NCBI GenBank assembly: GCA_965651905.1
Contig: CBFGUG010000030.1
Location: forward strand, 20,787-84,786
Length of the DNA stretch: 64,000 bases
From: SZUA-265 sp965651905
Lineage (GTDB): Bacteria; Myxococcota_A; Polyangia; Polyangiales; Polyangiaceae
Direction of reading: 5' to 3'
Shown: positions 8,898 to 17,631 of the stretch, in pieces
Layout of the letters: each line of letters begins with the position of its first letter
Position numbering within the stretch: the first letter of the stretch is position 1
Notes under the pieces: generated by a model
The model's database searches: none
What the model saw: only the letters and a program-made list of their open reading frames with translations
Told to the model about the DNA's origin: nothing
Program-made: the position numbers and the translations under genes

Positions 8898-10262
8898 CTA
8901 CGGCCTGCGGGCGGTCGGGGGAAGTTCCACGGGTGAGCGAACTGCGGAGCCCCGCGTCAGGTGCGCCAGGATGCGTTCGGTGCCGTGCTGTGGCAAGCGG
9001 ATGAACCCGGACCACGCAGCGCCCGCGAGGGCGCCATCCTCCAGCCACTCGTCGAACCAACCGCGCGCGAGATCGGGACGACGTTGCTTGAGCCCGACAC
9101 CCGTCTCGCGCAGCCAGCGTCGGTTGTAACGCTCGTGGGATCCTACCGCTGGTGCAGTGATGCACGAAACTCCCAACGCTGGGTAGAAACTCAGCTCGCT
9201 GGGCTTCGTCCACAGTACGTCGGTGCGCAAGAACGCACTGTTGAAGGATTGGTAGTACTCGGGAAACGTTCGACCGAAGACGATCTGAATTTCGTCGTTC
9301 AGCTTCGAACGCAAATGACAGCGCTCCATCGATCGAATGAACGACTGGCGCACTTCCTCTCGCGTCCCGGCCACGAGCCGCAAGTTGAGCGAACCGTCGA
9401 GGATCTTCGGAGTCAGCGACGGCAAGAACTGGTCGACGATCTCCGCTTGTGCACCCGCGCCACCCACGGCAAACATCAAAACGAGGGGGCTATTCGCAGC
9501 ACGCTCCGTCGCCGAGCCGCTCAGTGTGCCGTCCGGAAACATCATCGACAGTTCCCTCTTGTACAGCTCGCGGAACGTCCCGGTTGGATCCAAACGCAAC
9601 AGGCGATCGGCCAGGCGCGACTTCGGAGAAGTGGTGTCCGTCTTGGCCGTGAGAGAGGGGGGGAGTGGAAAGCCAGTCAGCTCGATGTTATCCGCAGGCA
9701 CACCAAACGAGCGCAAGCGCCGCACGGCACGCCGACTCGGGGCGAAATACTTGATGCGCGTGTGCGCGGCGTCCAGCGGCGCCCACACGCGGTTGCAGTC
9801 CGCGTCGGTGACGACACAGTAGATGCGTTCGATGCCCGCGCGGTCGGCGACGATCGCTGGAGCGTAGAACGTGGTGATCAGCGGCGCCCCCGTCTTGCGC
9901 AGCTCTTCGACCATGCCGGCGCCGAGCCCCCGTCGTATCAAACGATCCAGCAGGTGGACGGACCAGGTGGGCGCGCGATGGTCACGCGGCTCATGCAGTG
10001 GCGGGATCATCGTCAGCGTGTCCATCAGTCCGCGCATGGGCGTGCCTAGAGTTCCCACGAGATTGAGCGGCTTCGACAGCACTTCGTGCGCGCGCCGCAC
10101 CCAAGACCACAGGGAGACTTCTCCCGCGTCGGCCAGCGGTGCCTGATCGACGTGCACTACGGGCACGCCCAGGGCGTCGGCGATGGGGTAGGCTGCGCGC
10201 AAGTGGCCATAGCCCATGGTCACGCTGGCTACCATGGGGGAAGGGTCAAGCTTGGGCTTCAT
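8898..10262 (-). CDS. Glycosyltransferase related to MGDG synthase/MurG (GT28-like)
   Basis: This 454-residue cytoplasmic or membrane-associated protein opens with a TMGYGHLRAA motif that corresponds to the GxGH nucleotide-diphosphosugar fold entry of diacylglycerol glycosyltransferases. The rest fits a GT-B enzyme with two Rossmann halves: an N-terminal acceptor half containing TFYAPAIVADRAG and VTDADCNRVWAP, and a C-terminal half opening with LVLMFAVGGAGAQ. Its start overlaps the stop of the upstream GT21-like gene by 17 bp, so the two are translated together. The likely job is to transfer a sugar onto a membrane lipid, perhaps the product of the partner. The sugar and acceptor cannot be read from sequence. 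Confidence 0.7.
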   Translation of the reverse strand: MKPKLDPSPMVASVTMGYGHLRAAYPIADALGVPVVHVDQAPLADAGEVSLWSWVRRAHEVLSKPLNLVGTLGTPMRGLMDTLTMIPPLHEPRDHRAPTWSVHLLDRLIRRGLGAGMVEELRKTGAPLITTFYAPAIVADRAGIERIYCVVTDADCNRVWAPLDAAHTRIKYFAPSRRAVRRLRSFGVPADNIELTGFPLPPSLTAKTDTTSPKSRLADRLLRLDPTGTFRELYKRELSMMFPDGTLSGSATERAANSPLVLMFAVGGAGAQAEIVDQFLPSLTPKILDGSLNLRLVAGTREEVRQSFIRSMERCHLRSKLNDEIQIVFGRTFPEYYQSFNSAFLRTDVLWTKPSELSFYPALGVSCITAPAVGSHERYNRRWLRETGVGLKQRRPDLARGWFDEWLEDGALAGAAWSGFIRLPQHGTERILAHLTRGSAVRSPVELPPTARRP

Positions 10263-11466
10263 CTGCGATGGTCTCCGAAAGTGGTGGCGACACGGGGGAT
10301 AGGCGACTGCCCTTGCCGACTCGAAAGGGTTTGCCCCGCCACTCGATCACGCGAACGAACCAGCCGAGCACCCAGATCATGATCGTGAGCCATTCGCGCA
10401 CGGGGTTTACGAGCAAAGCCGCAAGCCTGATGGGTCTGCCCGTCATGCGCGAATAGGTCTTCGCCACGAGAGCCCATTCGACGAACCACGCCGCAAGCAC
10501 CCACGACGGGGGAACCGTCGATTGCTCGAAAGCGACCGCGAGGGCGAAGGTCGACATCAACCAAGGTGCGGGCGAAAGCAACACCTCCGCCAAATACGCA
10601 GGGGTAGAGACACGCCGCCGCATCACCGCCCAACGCAAGTGTCGGTTGAAGAAGCGCGAGAGGGTCCAGCCTTCGTGCCAGGCGACGACTGGTACGTCCG
10701 ACATCGCGACGCGATAGCCCAGCTTTTCTACAGCCTGTCCCATCGCGTAATCCTCCGCCAAGTAATTTCCCGCGGCGCGGAACCCGCCCATCTCGGCCAA
10801 TACATCGCGACGCAGGAACATCGATTTTCCGATGACGCAAGTTCGAGACAGCACGTGGCGCGCGCCGCACACGGCTGGAGCAGCAAAACAGTTGAGCTGC
10901 AGGTTCTCGCAGTGCGCGGCAAACGAGGTGCCGCCCTGTCCGCTGACCAGGTGAGTGATCAAGCCCACGCCTGGCGCCGCGTGGCTGAGCGTCTCAGCAA
11001 CGTAGTCGGCGGTGACGGACACATTGGAATCGGAAACGGCAATCCAATCCCCCGTTGCCATGCGCGCCATCCGATCGAGCAGTGCCACCTTGGGATTGAT
11101 GATGTCCGTGGACTCACCGAGGCAGATGGTCGACTGCGCGTAGTTGCTGCGGAAACGTTGTGCGGGGCCTCGCGCTGGGTCCGCAGGGTCGGCCATGCCC
11201 AGCACGACCTGCAGGTCTTCGTGAGTCTGACGGGAGAACATCGCCAGGTTGGTTTCCAAGCTGGCGTCGACGCCGCACAGCGGCTTGAGCACCGAGACCG
11301 AGTCCGCACTAGGCTCGAAACGTTTGCCTCGGTTCACCCTGAACCAGACGAATAGTTGACTGGCCCCGCTCGTGACCAAACTGAGGACGCTGATGGCCGC
11401 CAGCGCCGTGACGATTTGTGACCAAGCCATCTTGCTTGGAACACCATTGAAGCAGGCTCGCGACAC
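10246..11466 (-). CDS. GT21-like glycosyltransferase (ceramide glucosyltransferase/HpnI type)
   Basis: This 406-residue membrane protein has an N-terminal transmembrane helix (about 17-40), a GT-A catalytic domain and a C-terminal membrane portion (about 295-375). Catalytic landmarks of the GT21 family are visible: VLKPLCGVDASLE at the start, a DSNV motif (D1,D2 region), LAEDYAMG (D3) and RHLRWAVMRR, equivalent to the (Q/R)xxRW motif. Family members make glucosylceramide or add N-acetylglucosamine to hopanoids. Myxobacteria contain sphingolipids, so a ceramide acceptor is reasonable but not proven. A second in-frame ATG at 11430 is an alternative start. It forms an operon with the GT28-like enzyme. 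Confidence 0.82.
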   Translation of the reverse strand: MSRACFNGVPSKMAWSQIVTALAAISVLSLVTSGASQLFVWFRVNRGKRFEPSADSVSVLKPLCGVDASLETNLAMFSRQTHEDLQVVLGMADPADPARGPAQRFRSNYAQSTICLGESTDIINPKVALLDRMARMATGDWIAVSDSNVSVTADYVAETLSHAAPGVGLITHLVSGQGGTSFAAHCENLQLNCFAAPAVCGARHVLSRTCVIGKSMFLRRDVLAEMGGFRAAGNYLAEDYAMGQAVEKLGYRVAMSDVPVVAWHEGWTLSRFFNRHLRWAVMRRRVSTPAYLAEVLLSPAPWLMSTFALAVAFEQSTVPPSWVLAAWFVEWALVAKTYSRMTGRPIRLAALLVNPVREWLTIMIWVLGWFVRVIEWRGKPFRVGKGSRLSPVSPPLSETIADEAQA

Positions 11467-11598
11467 AAAGGGTGGCGAACGGGTGAACTGTTGCCGAACT
11501 TCACGAGTCAGGTGGCTCGTGCTTGCAGGAACGACACGTGAGCGTCGCGCGTTCGTCGAGTTTCGTGCGGTGTGCGTGGCCGCCGCAGGTGTACTGTC

Positions 11599-12039
11599 TC
11601 AGCCAGCTTCCGTGATGCCTGCCTCGCAGGCGCCCCCCTCACAAATGCCCGCATCCACTGCCTGATGCTGCTCCGAGTCGGAGTCACTCGTCTCCAGCTC
11701 AGACGGAGTGCGTTGCCGAGGCTCACGTGCTGTGTCCTCACGTAGCGGAGCGTCGACGTGCTCGTGGTACGAATCCCACACGCCATCCCTGCAGGTGAAT
11801 TCGTATCCCGACTGCACGCAGTCGCCGTCTTCCTCTTCGCCGAAACACATCAGCTCGGCTGGGTACCAGCACCTGGTGTCGCCCGCGCAGGGTTCGGAAA
11901 ACGCCGGGTCCTCCCAGTCTGCCGGACACTGCGAGGCAACTCTCGCGTCGATGCCGCCGTCAGTCGCGGAAGATCCATCTCCATCCGTGCAGGCTCCCAG
12001 CAGCAAAACGAAGCAAGCAGTGCCATCTCGCAGGTTCAT
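11599..12039 (-). CDS. Small secreted lipoprotein, cysteine-rich
   Basis: This 146-residue protein starts at ATG 12039 (MNLRDGTAC). It has a short signal peptide with a good lipobox (LLGAC) and a mature part with about eight cysteines, a TrpTyr-rich core and an acidic Ser/Glu/Asp C-terminal third. The cysteine spacing resembles short disulfide-rich modules common in myxobacterial lipoproteins. Function is unknown. It is a lone gene, with the glycosyltransferase operon downstream on the same strand. Confidence 0.7.
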   Translation of the reverse strand: MNLRDGTACFVLLLGACTDGDGSSATDGGIDARVASQCPADWEDPAFSEPCAGDTRCWYPAELMCFGEEEDGDCVQSGYEFTCRDGVWDSYHEHVDAPLREDTAREPRQRTPSELETSDSDSEQHQAVDAGICEGGACEAGITEAG

Positions 12040-12120
12040 GCGCGACAGTCTAGCATCGGGGTCGGGGAACAAACGCTCCCGAGCGCCGAGGAACACGGTG
12101 ACACGGTGCGCCTCTGAGCG

Positions 12121-12516
12121 CAGTTCGAGCATTACTTGTACGAAACGACGAGCAACCACGCCAACGCCGTCAGCTACCACGCGAGCAGCAACACGTGCAT
12201 CATCTCCGACCTCAGCCTCGACGGGTTCGTCCGCATCACGCGCGCGGGTGAACTGCTTTGGCAGCTCGGCGGAGGCAACCCGAAAGGTAACGTCTTCGAG
12301 CTAGGGCGTGCGAACTTCTTGGGCAACGTCCAGCGCCTGGCGAACGGCAATACGATCATCACGTCGTTCTGGGGCGAAGTACTCGAGGTGACGCCATCGC
12401 AGGAAATCGTCCAACGCTTTCAGGTGCGCACGGAAGACGGCGATATCGCGAGTTTCGGCTACGGCCGTTTCCGAGAGAGCCTGTACGGGCCTCCCGTCGA
12501 AACCTGGGCGAACTGA
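12121..12516 (+). pseudogene. C-terminal remnant of an arylsulfotransferase-like (ASST) beta-propeller protein
   Basis: About 130 residues are readable in one frame from 12118 to the stop at 12516. The segment contains HANAVSYH, ISDLSLDGFVRI, LLWQLGGG and an end resembling ASST C-termini (YGRFRESLYGPP). Complete family members are several times longer and secreted. Here a TGA at 12115 closes the frame upstream and the next gene's leader begins at once, so about the first two thirds are missing. A TTG at 12136 could serve as a start but would give only a fragment without signal peptide or catalytic region. It is best read as a decayed gene. Confidence 0.65.
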
Positions 12517-12531
12517 AATGGGACAGCGCCC

Positions 12532-12566
12532 GGGGAGGACATTGTCGCCCCCTCCCCTCGGGGGGC
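12532..12566 (+). promoter_or_regulatory. Two mutually exclusive hairpins upstream of the winged-helix gene
   Basis: GGGGAGG (12532-12538) can pair with CCTCCCC (12551-12557). Alternatively GCCCCC (12547-12552) can pair with GGGGGC (12561-12566). The two stems share bases, so only one can form at a time. They lie 32-66 bases ahead of the start codon at 12598. This is an attenuator-like layout, but there is no leader peptide or U-tract. Confidence 0.3.
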
Positions 12567-12597
12567 ATGTGCAGTACACTGGTGGGCTGGCCCAGCA

Positions 12598-13590
12598 ATG
12601 ACCATCGAGCTGCTCATCCAAGCCATCGTCCGACAGACGACGATCTTGATCGCTCAGCTGGCGACCGCGCAGGGCGTACGCGCCCCGTTAGCCCAGATCG
12701 CCAACCAGGTGTTCCTGGAGTTGGTTCGTGAACTCGATCGGCAGGGGGTGAGTCGCAAGGTCAGTGCAGACATGTTCGGCCTGGGCATGCGAACCTTTCG
12801 CCGAAAGATCCAACGCCTCAACGAGAGCCACACCGAGCGCGGACGATCACTGTGGGAAGTCGTGCTGGAATACGTACGTGAGCAAGGCCTGGTCAGTCGC
12901 CGCGACATCCTCGCGCGGTTCTCGGGTGACGAAGAAGAACAAGTGCGCGGCGTTCTCCACGACCTGTGCGCCAGCGAACTGCTGTTCTCGTCGGGCACAG
13001 GCAAGAGCGCCAGCTACCGCGCCGCATCCCCCGAAGAGTTTGCCGCGCTGCAGCGCGCCCGGGGCGACGAGGGCGAAGACGAGCTGCTGATCGCGCTGAT
13101 GTATCGCGAAGGACCGCTGACGCTGCCCGAGATCGCCAGCCTTGCGCAGCGCGACGAGGAGCTCATCGAGAAGTCCGTCGAGCGCCTGCTCGCCGAAGGC
13201 CGCCTGGAGAGCGTCGAACACGAAGGCCGCGAGTGTTATCAAGCGGTCGCGTTGGTCATCCCGCTGGGCTCTGCGTCAGGCTGGGAAGCGGCAGTCTTCG
13301 ATCATTACAAGGCATTGGTCACGACCGTGTTATGTCGCCTGCGGGAAAACGCGAAAACGAGCCCCACCGACCAAGTCGGCGGAAGCACCTACACGATCGA
13401 CGTTTGGGACGGACATCCCCATGCAGAAGAAGTCAAGGGAGCACTAGCGCGGGTGCGTGCCACGCTGGGCGAGCTGCGCACGCGGGTCCACGACTACAAC
13501 TTGACGGTCGAGATTCCGGAACGCCACACGCGCGCGGTGTTATACGTGGGCCAGAGTTTGATCGAGGAAGGTGATGAGGAGCCTGAATAG
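12598..13590 (+). CDS. Winged-helix DNA-binding protein, putative regulator
   Basis: This 330-residue cytoplasmic protein begins with a helical region and a helix-turn-helix segment at about 52-75 (VSADMFGLGMRTFRRKIQRL), reminiscent of HTH recognition helices. Two winged-helix-like repeats follow (about 80-150 and 160-215), including LVSRRDILARFS and LTLPEIASLAQRDEELIEKSVERLL. The C-terminal domain (about 235-320) is alpha/beta and may bind a ligand or pack in dimers. No named family was recognised. Its last codons overlap the start of the next, secreted protein by about 17 bases, so the two are co-translated, although a regulator with an exported partner is unusual. Confidence 0.7.
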   Translation: MTIELLIQAIVRQTTILIAQLATAQGVRAPLAQIANQVFLELVRELDRQGVSRKVSADMFGLGMRTFRRKIQRLNESHTERGRSLWEVVLEYVREQGLVSRRDILARFSGDEEEQVRGVLHDLCASELLFSSGTGKSASYRAASPEEFAALQRARGDEGEDELLIALMYREGPLTLPEIASLAQRDEELIEKSVERLLAEGRLESVEHEGRECYQAVALVIPLGSASGWEAAVFDHYKALVTTVLCRLRENAKTSPTDQVGGSTYTIDVWDGHPHAEEVKGALARVRATLGELRTRVHDYNLTVEIPERHTRAVLYVGQSLIEEGDEEPE

Positions 13591-14773
13591 CGCACTGTTG
13601 CGACGGGCGAGCTGCGGCGCGGCCCGCGCGCTGATGACGGCTTGGCTCAGCGCCATTTTGGCGTTCGCCTGCGCTGCGGATGGAGGCCGCTCCACGGGTG
13701 GCGAGACACACTTCTTGAGCCTGTGCGTCGAATCCGAGTCGTGTGGGGATGGGCTGTCGTGTATTTGCGGGGTGTGTACAGCTCCGTGCAGCAACGACGA
13801 CGGCTGTCGCGCGTTGCCCGAGGCCGAATGCGTTGCTGCGGTCCCGGCAGACAGCTGCGCCAGCGCTCCCGCACGCAGCTGTGACGTTCAGTGCTTGGAC
13901 AACGCAGACTGCAGCTCGGTGTCCGCGAGCCATCGTTGTGAGTCTGGGTTGTGCCGCATCCCCTCGGGCGTTACGCCCGAACCCGACGAGCAGGATTCGG
14001 GGGTGGACGCCCCCGACGCCGCAACGAGCGACCCTGATTCTGGGATGATGAGTGACGCGGCCACGATGGACTCCAGTACGTCGCAAGCTGACGCGTCGGA
14101 CGCGGGCATGGCAGAAAGTGGTTCGCTGGTGGATGCTGAGCCGCTGCTCTGCTCGACCCCAGCCCCGGCGGCAAACGAAGTCGTGATTCTCGGCGACAGC
14201 TTTTTTGCGAGCGAGAACGCCATCGCCCCCCAACTCGAGACCCTGGCTAGAGAAGCGGGAGTTTTGTCAGCGCAAGAGGGTTACCGCGACCACTCGCGTC
14301 TAGTGAACAACGCGCTCGCGCTCATGAACGAAGGCATTGCCGCCCAATACGAGGAAGCTCTATCAGGGGGGCCGTTGCGCGCCGTGATCATGAACGGGGG
14401 CGGCGCAGATGCCCTGGTCGGCCCATGCGACGACGCGACAGCGCCCTGCCCGCTGCTCACGGACGCTGAAAACGCCGCCGCACGCCTACTCGCAAGAATG
14501 TCTGACGATGGCATCGAGCGCGTCGTGTACGTCTTCTACCCCGACCCAATCGAAGAAAACGTCCGGCGCAAGGTCGATGGTCTGCGCCCACTGATTCAAG
14601 CCGTGTGCGACAGCAGCCCGGTCCCGTGTGCTTGGCTCGATCTGCGTCCAGTTTTCGAAGGCCGCTATGACGAGTACATCGCTGGCGATGGGCTCAACCC
14701 CACCGCGCTGGGCGCAGAAGCGACCGCTCGCGAGATCTGGGCCGTGATGCAACAGCAGTGCATCGCCCAGTGA
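13574..14773 (+). CDS. Secreted SGNH-fold protein with cysteine-rich N-terminus
   Basis: This 399-residue exported protein has a signal peptide ending near LAFACAAD (weak lipobox), a disulfide-rich region (about 40-135; CGDGLSCICGVC and CSNDDGC), an acidic Ser/Asp/Ala linker and an SGNH/GDSL-hydrolase-like domain from about 200. The nucleophile block is VVILGDSFF and the third block is MNGGGADAL. The final block, normally DxxHP, reads GDGLNPTALG, so the catalytic histidine appears to be Asn. It may therefore be a binding protein or use another base. It begins inside the upstream gene (GAGGAAG before ATG 13574; GTG 13571 is the alternative start). Confidence 0.75.
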   Translation: MRSLNSALLRRASCGAARALMTAWLSAILAFACAADGGRSTGGETHFLSLCVESESCGDGLSCICGVCTAPCSNDDGCRALPEAECVAAVPADSCASAPARSCDVQCLDNADCSSVSASHRCESGLCRIPSGVTPEPDEQDSGVDAPDAATSDPDSGMMSDAATMDSSTSQADASDAGMAESGSLVDAEPLLCSTPAPAANEVVILGDSFFASENAIAPQLETLAREAGVLSAQEGYRDHSRLVNNALALMNEGIAAQYEEALSGGPLRAVIMNGGGADALVGPCDDATAPCPLLTDAENAAARLLARMSDDGIERVVYVFYPDPIEENVRRKVDGLRPLIQAVCDSSPVPCAWLDLRPVFEGRYDEYIAGDGLNPTALGAEATAREIWAVMQQQCIAQ

Positions 14774-14831
14774 GACGACTCGAGTCCACGATTTACGTTT
14801 ACCTGTACGCGTGACCCCGTATGCTCGGTGC

Positions 14832-15182
14832 ATGCCACCGATGAAGGCTTACGCGTCGTTTGCGGAGTGGAAGAAAGACCAGTCCGCCAAGAACAAACGT
14901 CTCATCGGCGCACTACAACGAGTGGTGAAGCGCGTCGCTCCGCAGCTTTCGACGGGCGTGAAGTGGGGGCAAGGCTGCTTCCTCGCACAAGACGTCCCCA
15001 AGCTCTACATCCACGCAGAAGACGACCATGTGCAGTTCGGCTTCTACCGCGGCTCGTCGCTCAGCGACCCGAACGGGCTGTTAGCAGGCAAGGGCAAGTA
15101 CGTGCGCCACGTCAAGATCGCGAAGCCGAGCGACATCGATGATGCGGCCCTCGCCGCTCTCATTCTGCAGGTAACTGGCTAA
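14832..15182 (+). CDS. DUF1801 domain protein
   Basis: This 116-residue cytoplasmic protein has the DUF1801 (YdhG-like) signature: an N-terminal helix pair, then GVKWGQGCFLAQD, PKLYIHAEDDHVQFGFYRG and GKYVRHVKI. The start at ATG 14832 is preferred over a GTG at 14811. The family is widespread; its molecular function is not established. The last two codons and the stop lie within an 8-bp tandem repeat, so the C-terminus could change if the repeat slips. Confidence 0.85.
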   Translation: MPPMKAYASFAEWKKDQSAKNKRLIGALQRVVKRVAPQLSTGVKWGQGCFLAQDVPKLYIHAEDDHVQFGFYRGSSLSDPNGLLAGKGKYVRHVKIAKPSDIDDAALAALILQVTG

Positions 15183-15211
15183 CTGGCTAACTGGCTAACT
15201 GGCTAACTGGC
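15172..15211. repeat. Five perfect tandem copies of an 8-bp unit (TAACTGGC)
   Basis: Five head-to-tail copies of TAACTGGC begin in the penultimate codons of the DUF1801 gene and run past its stop; a degenerate copy (CAACTGGC) follows at 15219. Because 8 is not a multiple of three, adding or losing copies would change the reading frame after codon 114, although TAA recurs in each unit. Confidence 0.95.
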
Positions 15212-15352
15212 TGTTGGGCAACTGGCCACTAGCGGCTGACGGGATACTTGTTTCCGGTTAACGAGGCTGCTGATTAGGCGCGCGAAGGGTCACGCGCATT
15301 GCGTCCCCTTCGCGTCCATCTATCGATACGATTGGTTACCGACGGCGAATCG

Positions 15353-16208
15353 TCACTGCACGGTGATCAGCGTCGTGTCGCTCCAGTCACCTGGCCTGAA
15401 GATGTCTAGCCGTGTCAGTTCCTTGGTGCTGTAGTTGCGCACGGTGGTCAAGCCCGTGGCTTGCATGCAGGTACTGCCGCCTTCGCCGTCTGGGTTGTGG
15501 GGGAGGCCCATCGCGTGACCGATCTCGTGACACAATACATGCTGTATCTGTCGATGGCGTGTGGTCGCCGACGAGCTCAGATCGCGACCTATGCGCGTCT
15601 TGTCGATGTGGACTTCCACGGGTTTCGTCGTGTGACGGTAGACCTTCTTGCCGTTCACCCGTCCACTCGTCGACTCTGCGGTGATGACGGTGATGGCGTA
15701 CGCCTTGGCAAGCGTCGACGAGTAGAAGATCAGGTTTGGATTTTCACCCGTGACGAAAGGCCTGACGGTCCAGGCGGTGTTGTTGGCCACCACGTAGGCG
15801 TCGTCGAACGCGGTCTTGTACTCGTCGTTCCACGATGTGTTCCACGACCATAAAAAGGTCTTGCTGCGAGGCAGGATGCAGTTGCGCACCCAAGTGCCGT
15901 TGCCCGGTCCACAGAAATCCTGGGTGTCATCGACGGGCCCACCGTAACCGGTTCCGAGCACGACGGGTTTGTTGCGTCTGCCCGATGTCAGTCGATGCGG
16001 CGTCACCTCCGGGCTCGTCGATACGCACTATTTCCCCGTACTTCTCATACGCCTCCGTATCGATGAAATACTCCTCTTCCCCCTCCGGGCCACGCTCGTG
16101 CACGATCGTGACGATCTCGGGCTCGTCTGCGGATTCAGCGTTAGCCCCACAGCCACCAACCATTCCAGCCAACACCACCAACGAAGCGATCTTGTAACCT
16201 TTGGTCAT
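15353..16208 (-). pseudogene. Secreted metalloprotease, split by a frameshift
   Basis: Two overlapping frames together form one plausible protein. Frame 1 (start 16208, preceded by AAAGGA; MTKGYK) encodes a lipoprotein signal with lipobox MVGGC and a short acidic pro-region to about 15965. Frame 2 (readable from 16006 down to the stop at 15353) encodes the catalytic part with a zincin motif HEIGHAMGLPH, a Met-containing segment (STCMQAT) downstream, and several cysteines. The catalytic frame has no signal peptide, and frame 1 runs on into Arg-rich nonsense to 15927. A one-base shift in the interval 15960-16006 (CAACAAACCC in the minus strand is a candidate) would restore one open frame. It may be a true pseudogene, a sequencing error or, less likely, a +1 frameshift site. 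Confidence 0.7.
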
Positions 16209-16389
16209 ACCCATTCCTTTTTTTGTTGGCGCACGCATTTGATGCGACGCGCGGTGGGCAAGGTAGCTAGGTGCGAATCGGAGTGATTGTATGCCGTTGC
16301 CGAGCCACGACGAATCGTGGAAACGCTGCGTCCGGGCAGGCGCGCGCCCAGGTGCAATTTCGTGATGCATCGTGCTAACACCATGGCCC

Positions 16390-17391
16390 ATGGCTGCGGT
16401 GACGGCGCAGATTGTGCGGAAGTTCATAGAGGTCAACCGCCAGCCGATTCCGCGCCGTGCGCTGCTGGAGAGTGTGGGGCTGTCGCCCGAGAGCGACGTG
16501 GCGACGGCGACGCGGCAGCTGGTATCCGCTGACGCGTATTACGAGCTCTTGGAGCGCTGTTTTGGTGACGGGGACCATGCGCTGCCCTTTCGTTATGGAG
16601 CTGCGGTTCGTCCCGAGGACTTTGGCGCGTTCGGCTTGGCGCTCAAGACGGCGCGCAGCATCGGCGACGCGCTCGAACGTCTAGTGCGCTACATCTTGGT
16701 CGTCACCGACACGCTCGAGTATCAGCTGGTGGACGAACGTGGCGGGCGGCGTTTCGTGTTGCAAGGGCGCGCTGCAGACCAACGCCGAGGGATCCAGCTC
16801 GCCAACGAATCGGCGTTTGCGGCCATCACGTCGTTGTTGCGTCAGGTTAGCGATGGGCCGCTCGATCTCGCGTCGGTGTCGCTGCGTCACCCGCGCCCGG
16901 CGGACGACTTGCCGCATCGGGAGTTCTTTGGCTGCGAGGTGAACTTCGACGCCAGCTTCGATGCACTGCACCTCAGCGATGCCGCCCTCGCCACTGCGAC
17001 ACGTTTGGCCGACGATGGGCTGTCGGCGTTTCTGCTTTCGCAACTCGACGAACTGCACTCGCAACGTGCGGAACGTTCGCTTGTGATGCGCGTGCGCGCG
17101 GCGGTGACGGATGCGCTGTGCGAAGGCGTTCCACGCAAGGGACAGATCGCCCGACAACTGGGCATGAGCGAACGCACCCTACAACGTCACCTGGCCGAAC
17201 ACGGGCAGTCGTTTCAAGCCGTCGTGGCCGACGTGCGGCGCGAGGTGGCGGAGTCGCTGCTCGGCAGCACCAAGAACAGCTTGAGTGAGGTCGCGTTCCT
17301 CACGGGGTTTTCCGACCAGAGCGCGTTTCAGCGCGCGTTCAAGGGCTGGACGGGGCAAACGCCCCTCGGGTTTCGGCAAGCGGTCTCGTAG
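16390..17391 (+). CDS. AraC-family transcriptional regulator
   Basis: This 333-residue protein has an N-terminal AraC-type ligand domain of the Arabinose_bd_2 (OruR/ArgR-like) kind at about 10-200 and a C-terminal double helix-turn-helix at about 235-333. The HTH block contains KGQIARQLGMSERTLQRHL, SLSEVAFLTGFSDQSAFQRAFK and the closing WTGQTPLGFR, all typical for AraC/XylS proteins. A GTG at 16372 would extend it by six residues. It is divergent from the metalloprotease and 240 bp upstream of the DUF4386-hydrolase gene on the same strand, either of which could be its target. Confidence 0.9.
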   Translation: MAAVTAQIVRKFIEVNRQPIPRRALLESVGLSPESDVATATRQLVSADAYYELLERCFGDGDHALPFRYGAAVRPEDFGAFGLALKTARSIGDALERLVRYILVVTDTLEYQLVDERGGRRFVLQGRAADQRRGIQLANESAFAAITSLLRQVSDGPLDLASVSLRHPRPADDLPHREFFGCEVNFDASFDALHLSDAALATATRLADDGLSAFLLSQLDELHSQRAERSLVMRVRAAVTDALCEGVPRKGQIARQLGMSERTLQRHLAEHGQSFQAVVADVRREVAESLLGSTKNSLSEVAFLTGFSDQSAFQRAFKGWTGQTPLGFRQAVS

Positions 17392-17631
17392 TCCCCCGGG
17401 TTACTCGGGACTCGCACTCCAAGGGCTCGCAACGTTTCGGGGCGGGGCCCGCACGGCGAAGCGCCGTGAGAACGGCCTCAGGCGCCGAGGTGGGCGGAAG
17501 TGACTGATGCACCGCTTTGGGCGTCCGAGCGCTTTGGCGCGATCGGTCAGCACAATGGCTCGCGCGGTCAAGAGCGGTTGGGAGTCTGCGCGTAGGGTCA
17601 TGGCTCAACCCACCCACCCGGGAGAAGCCTC

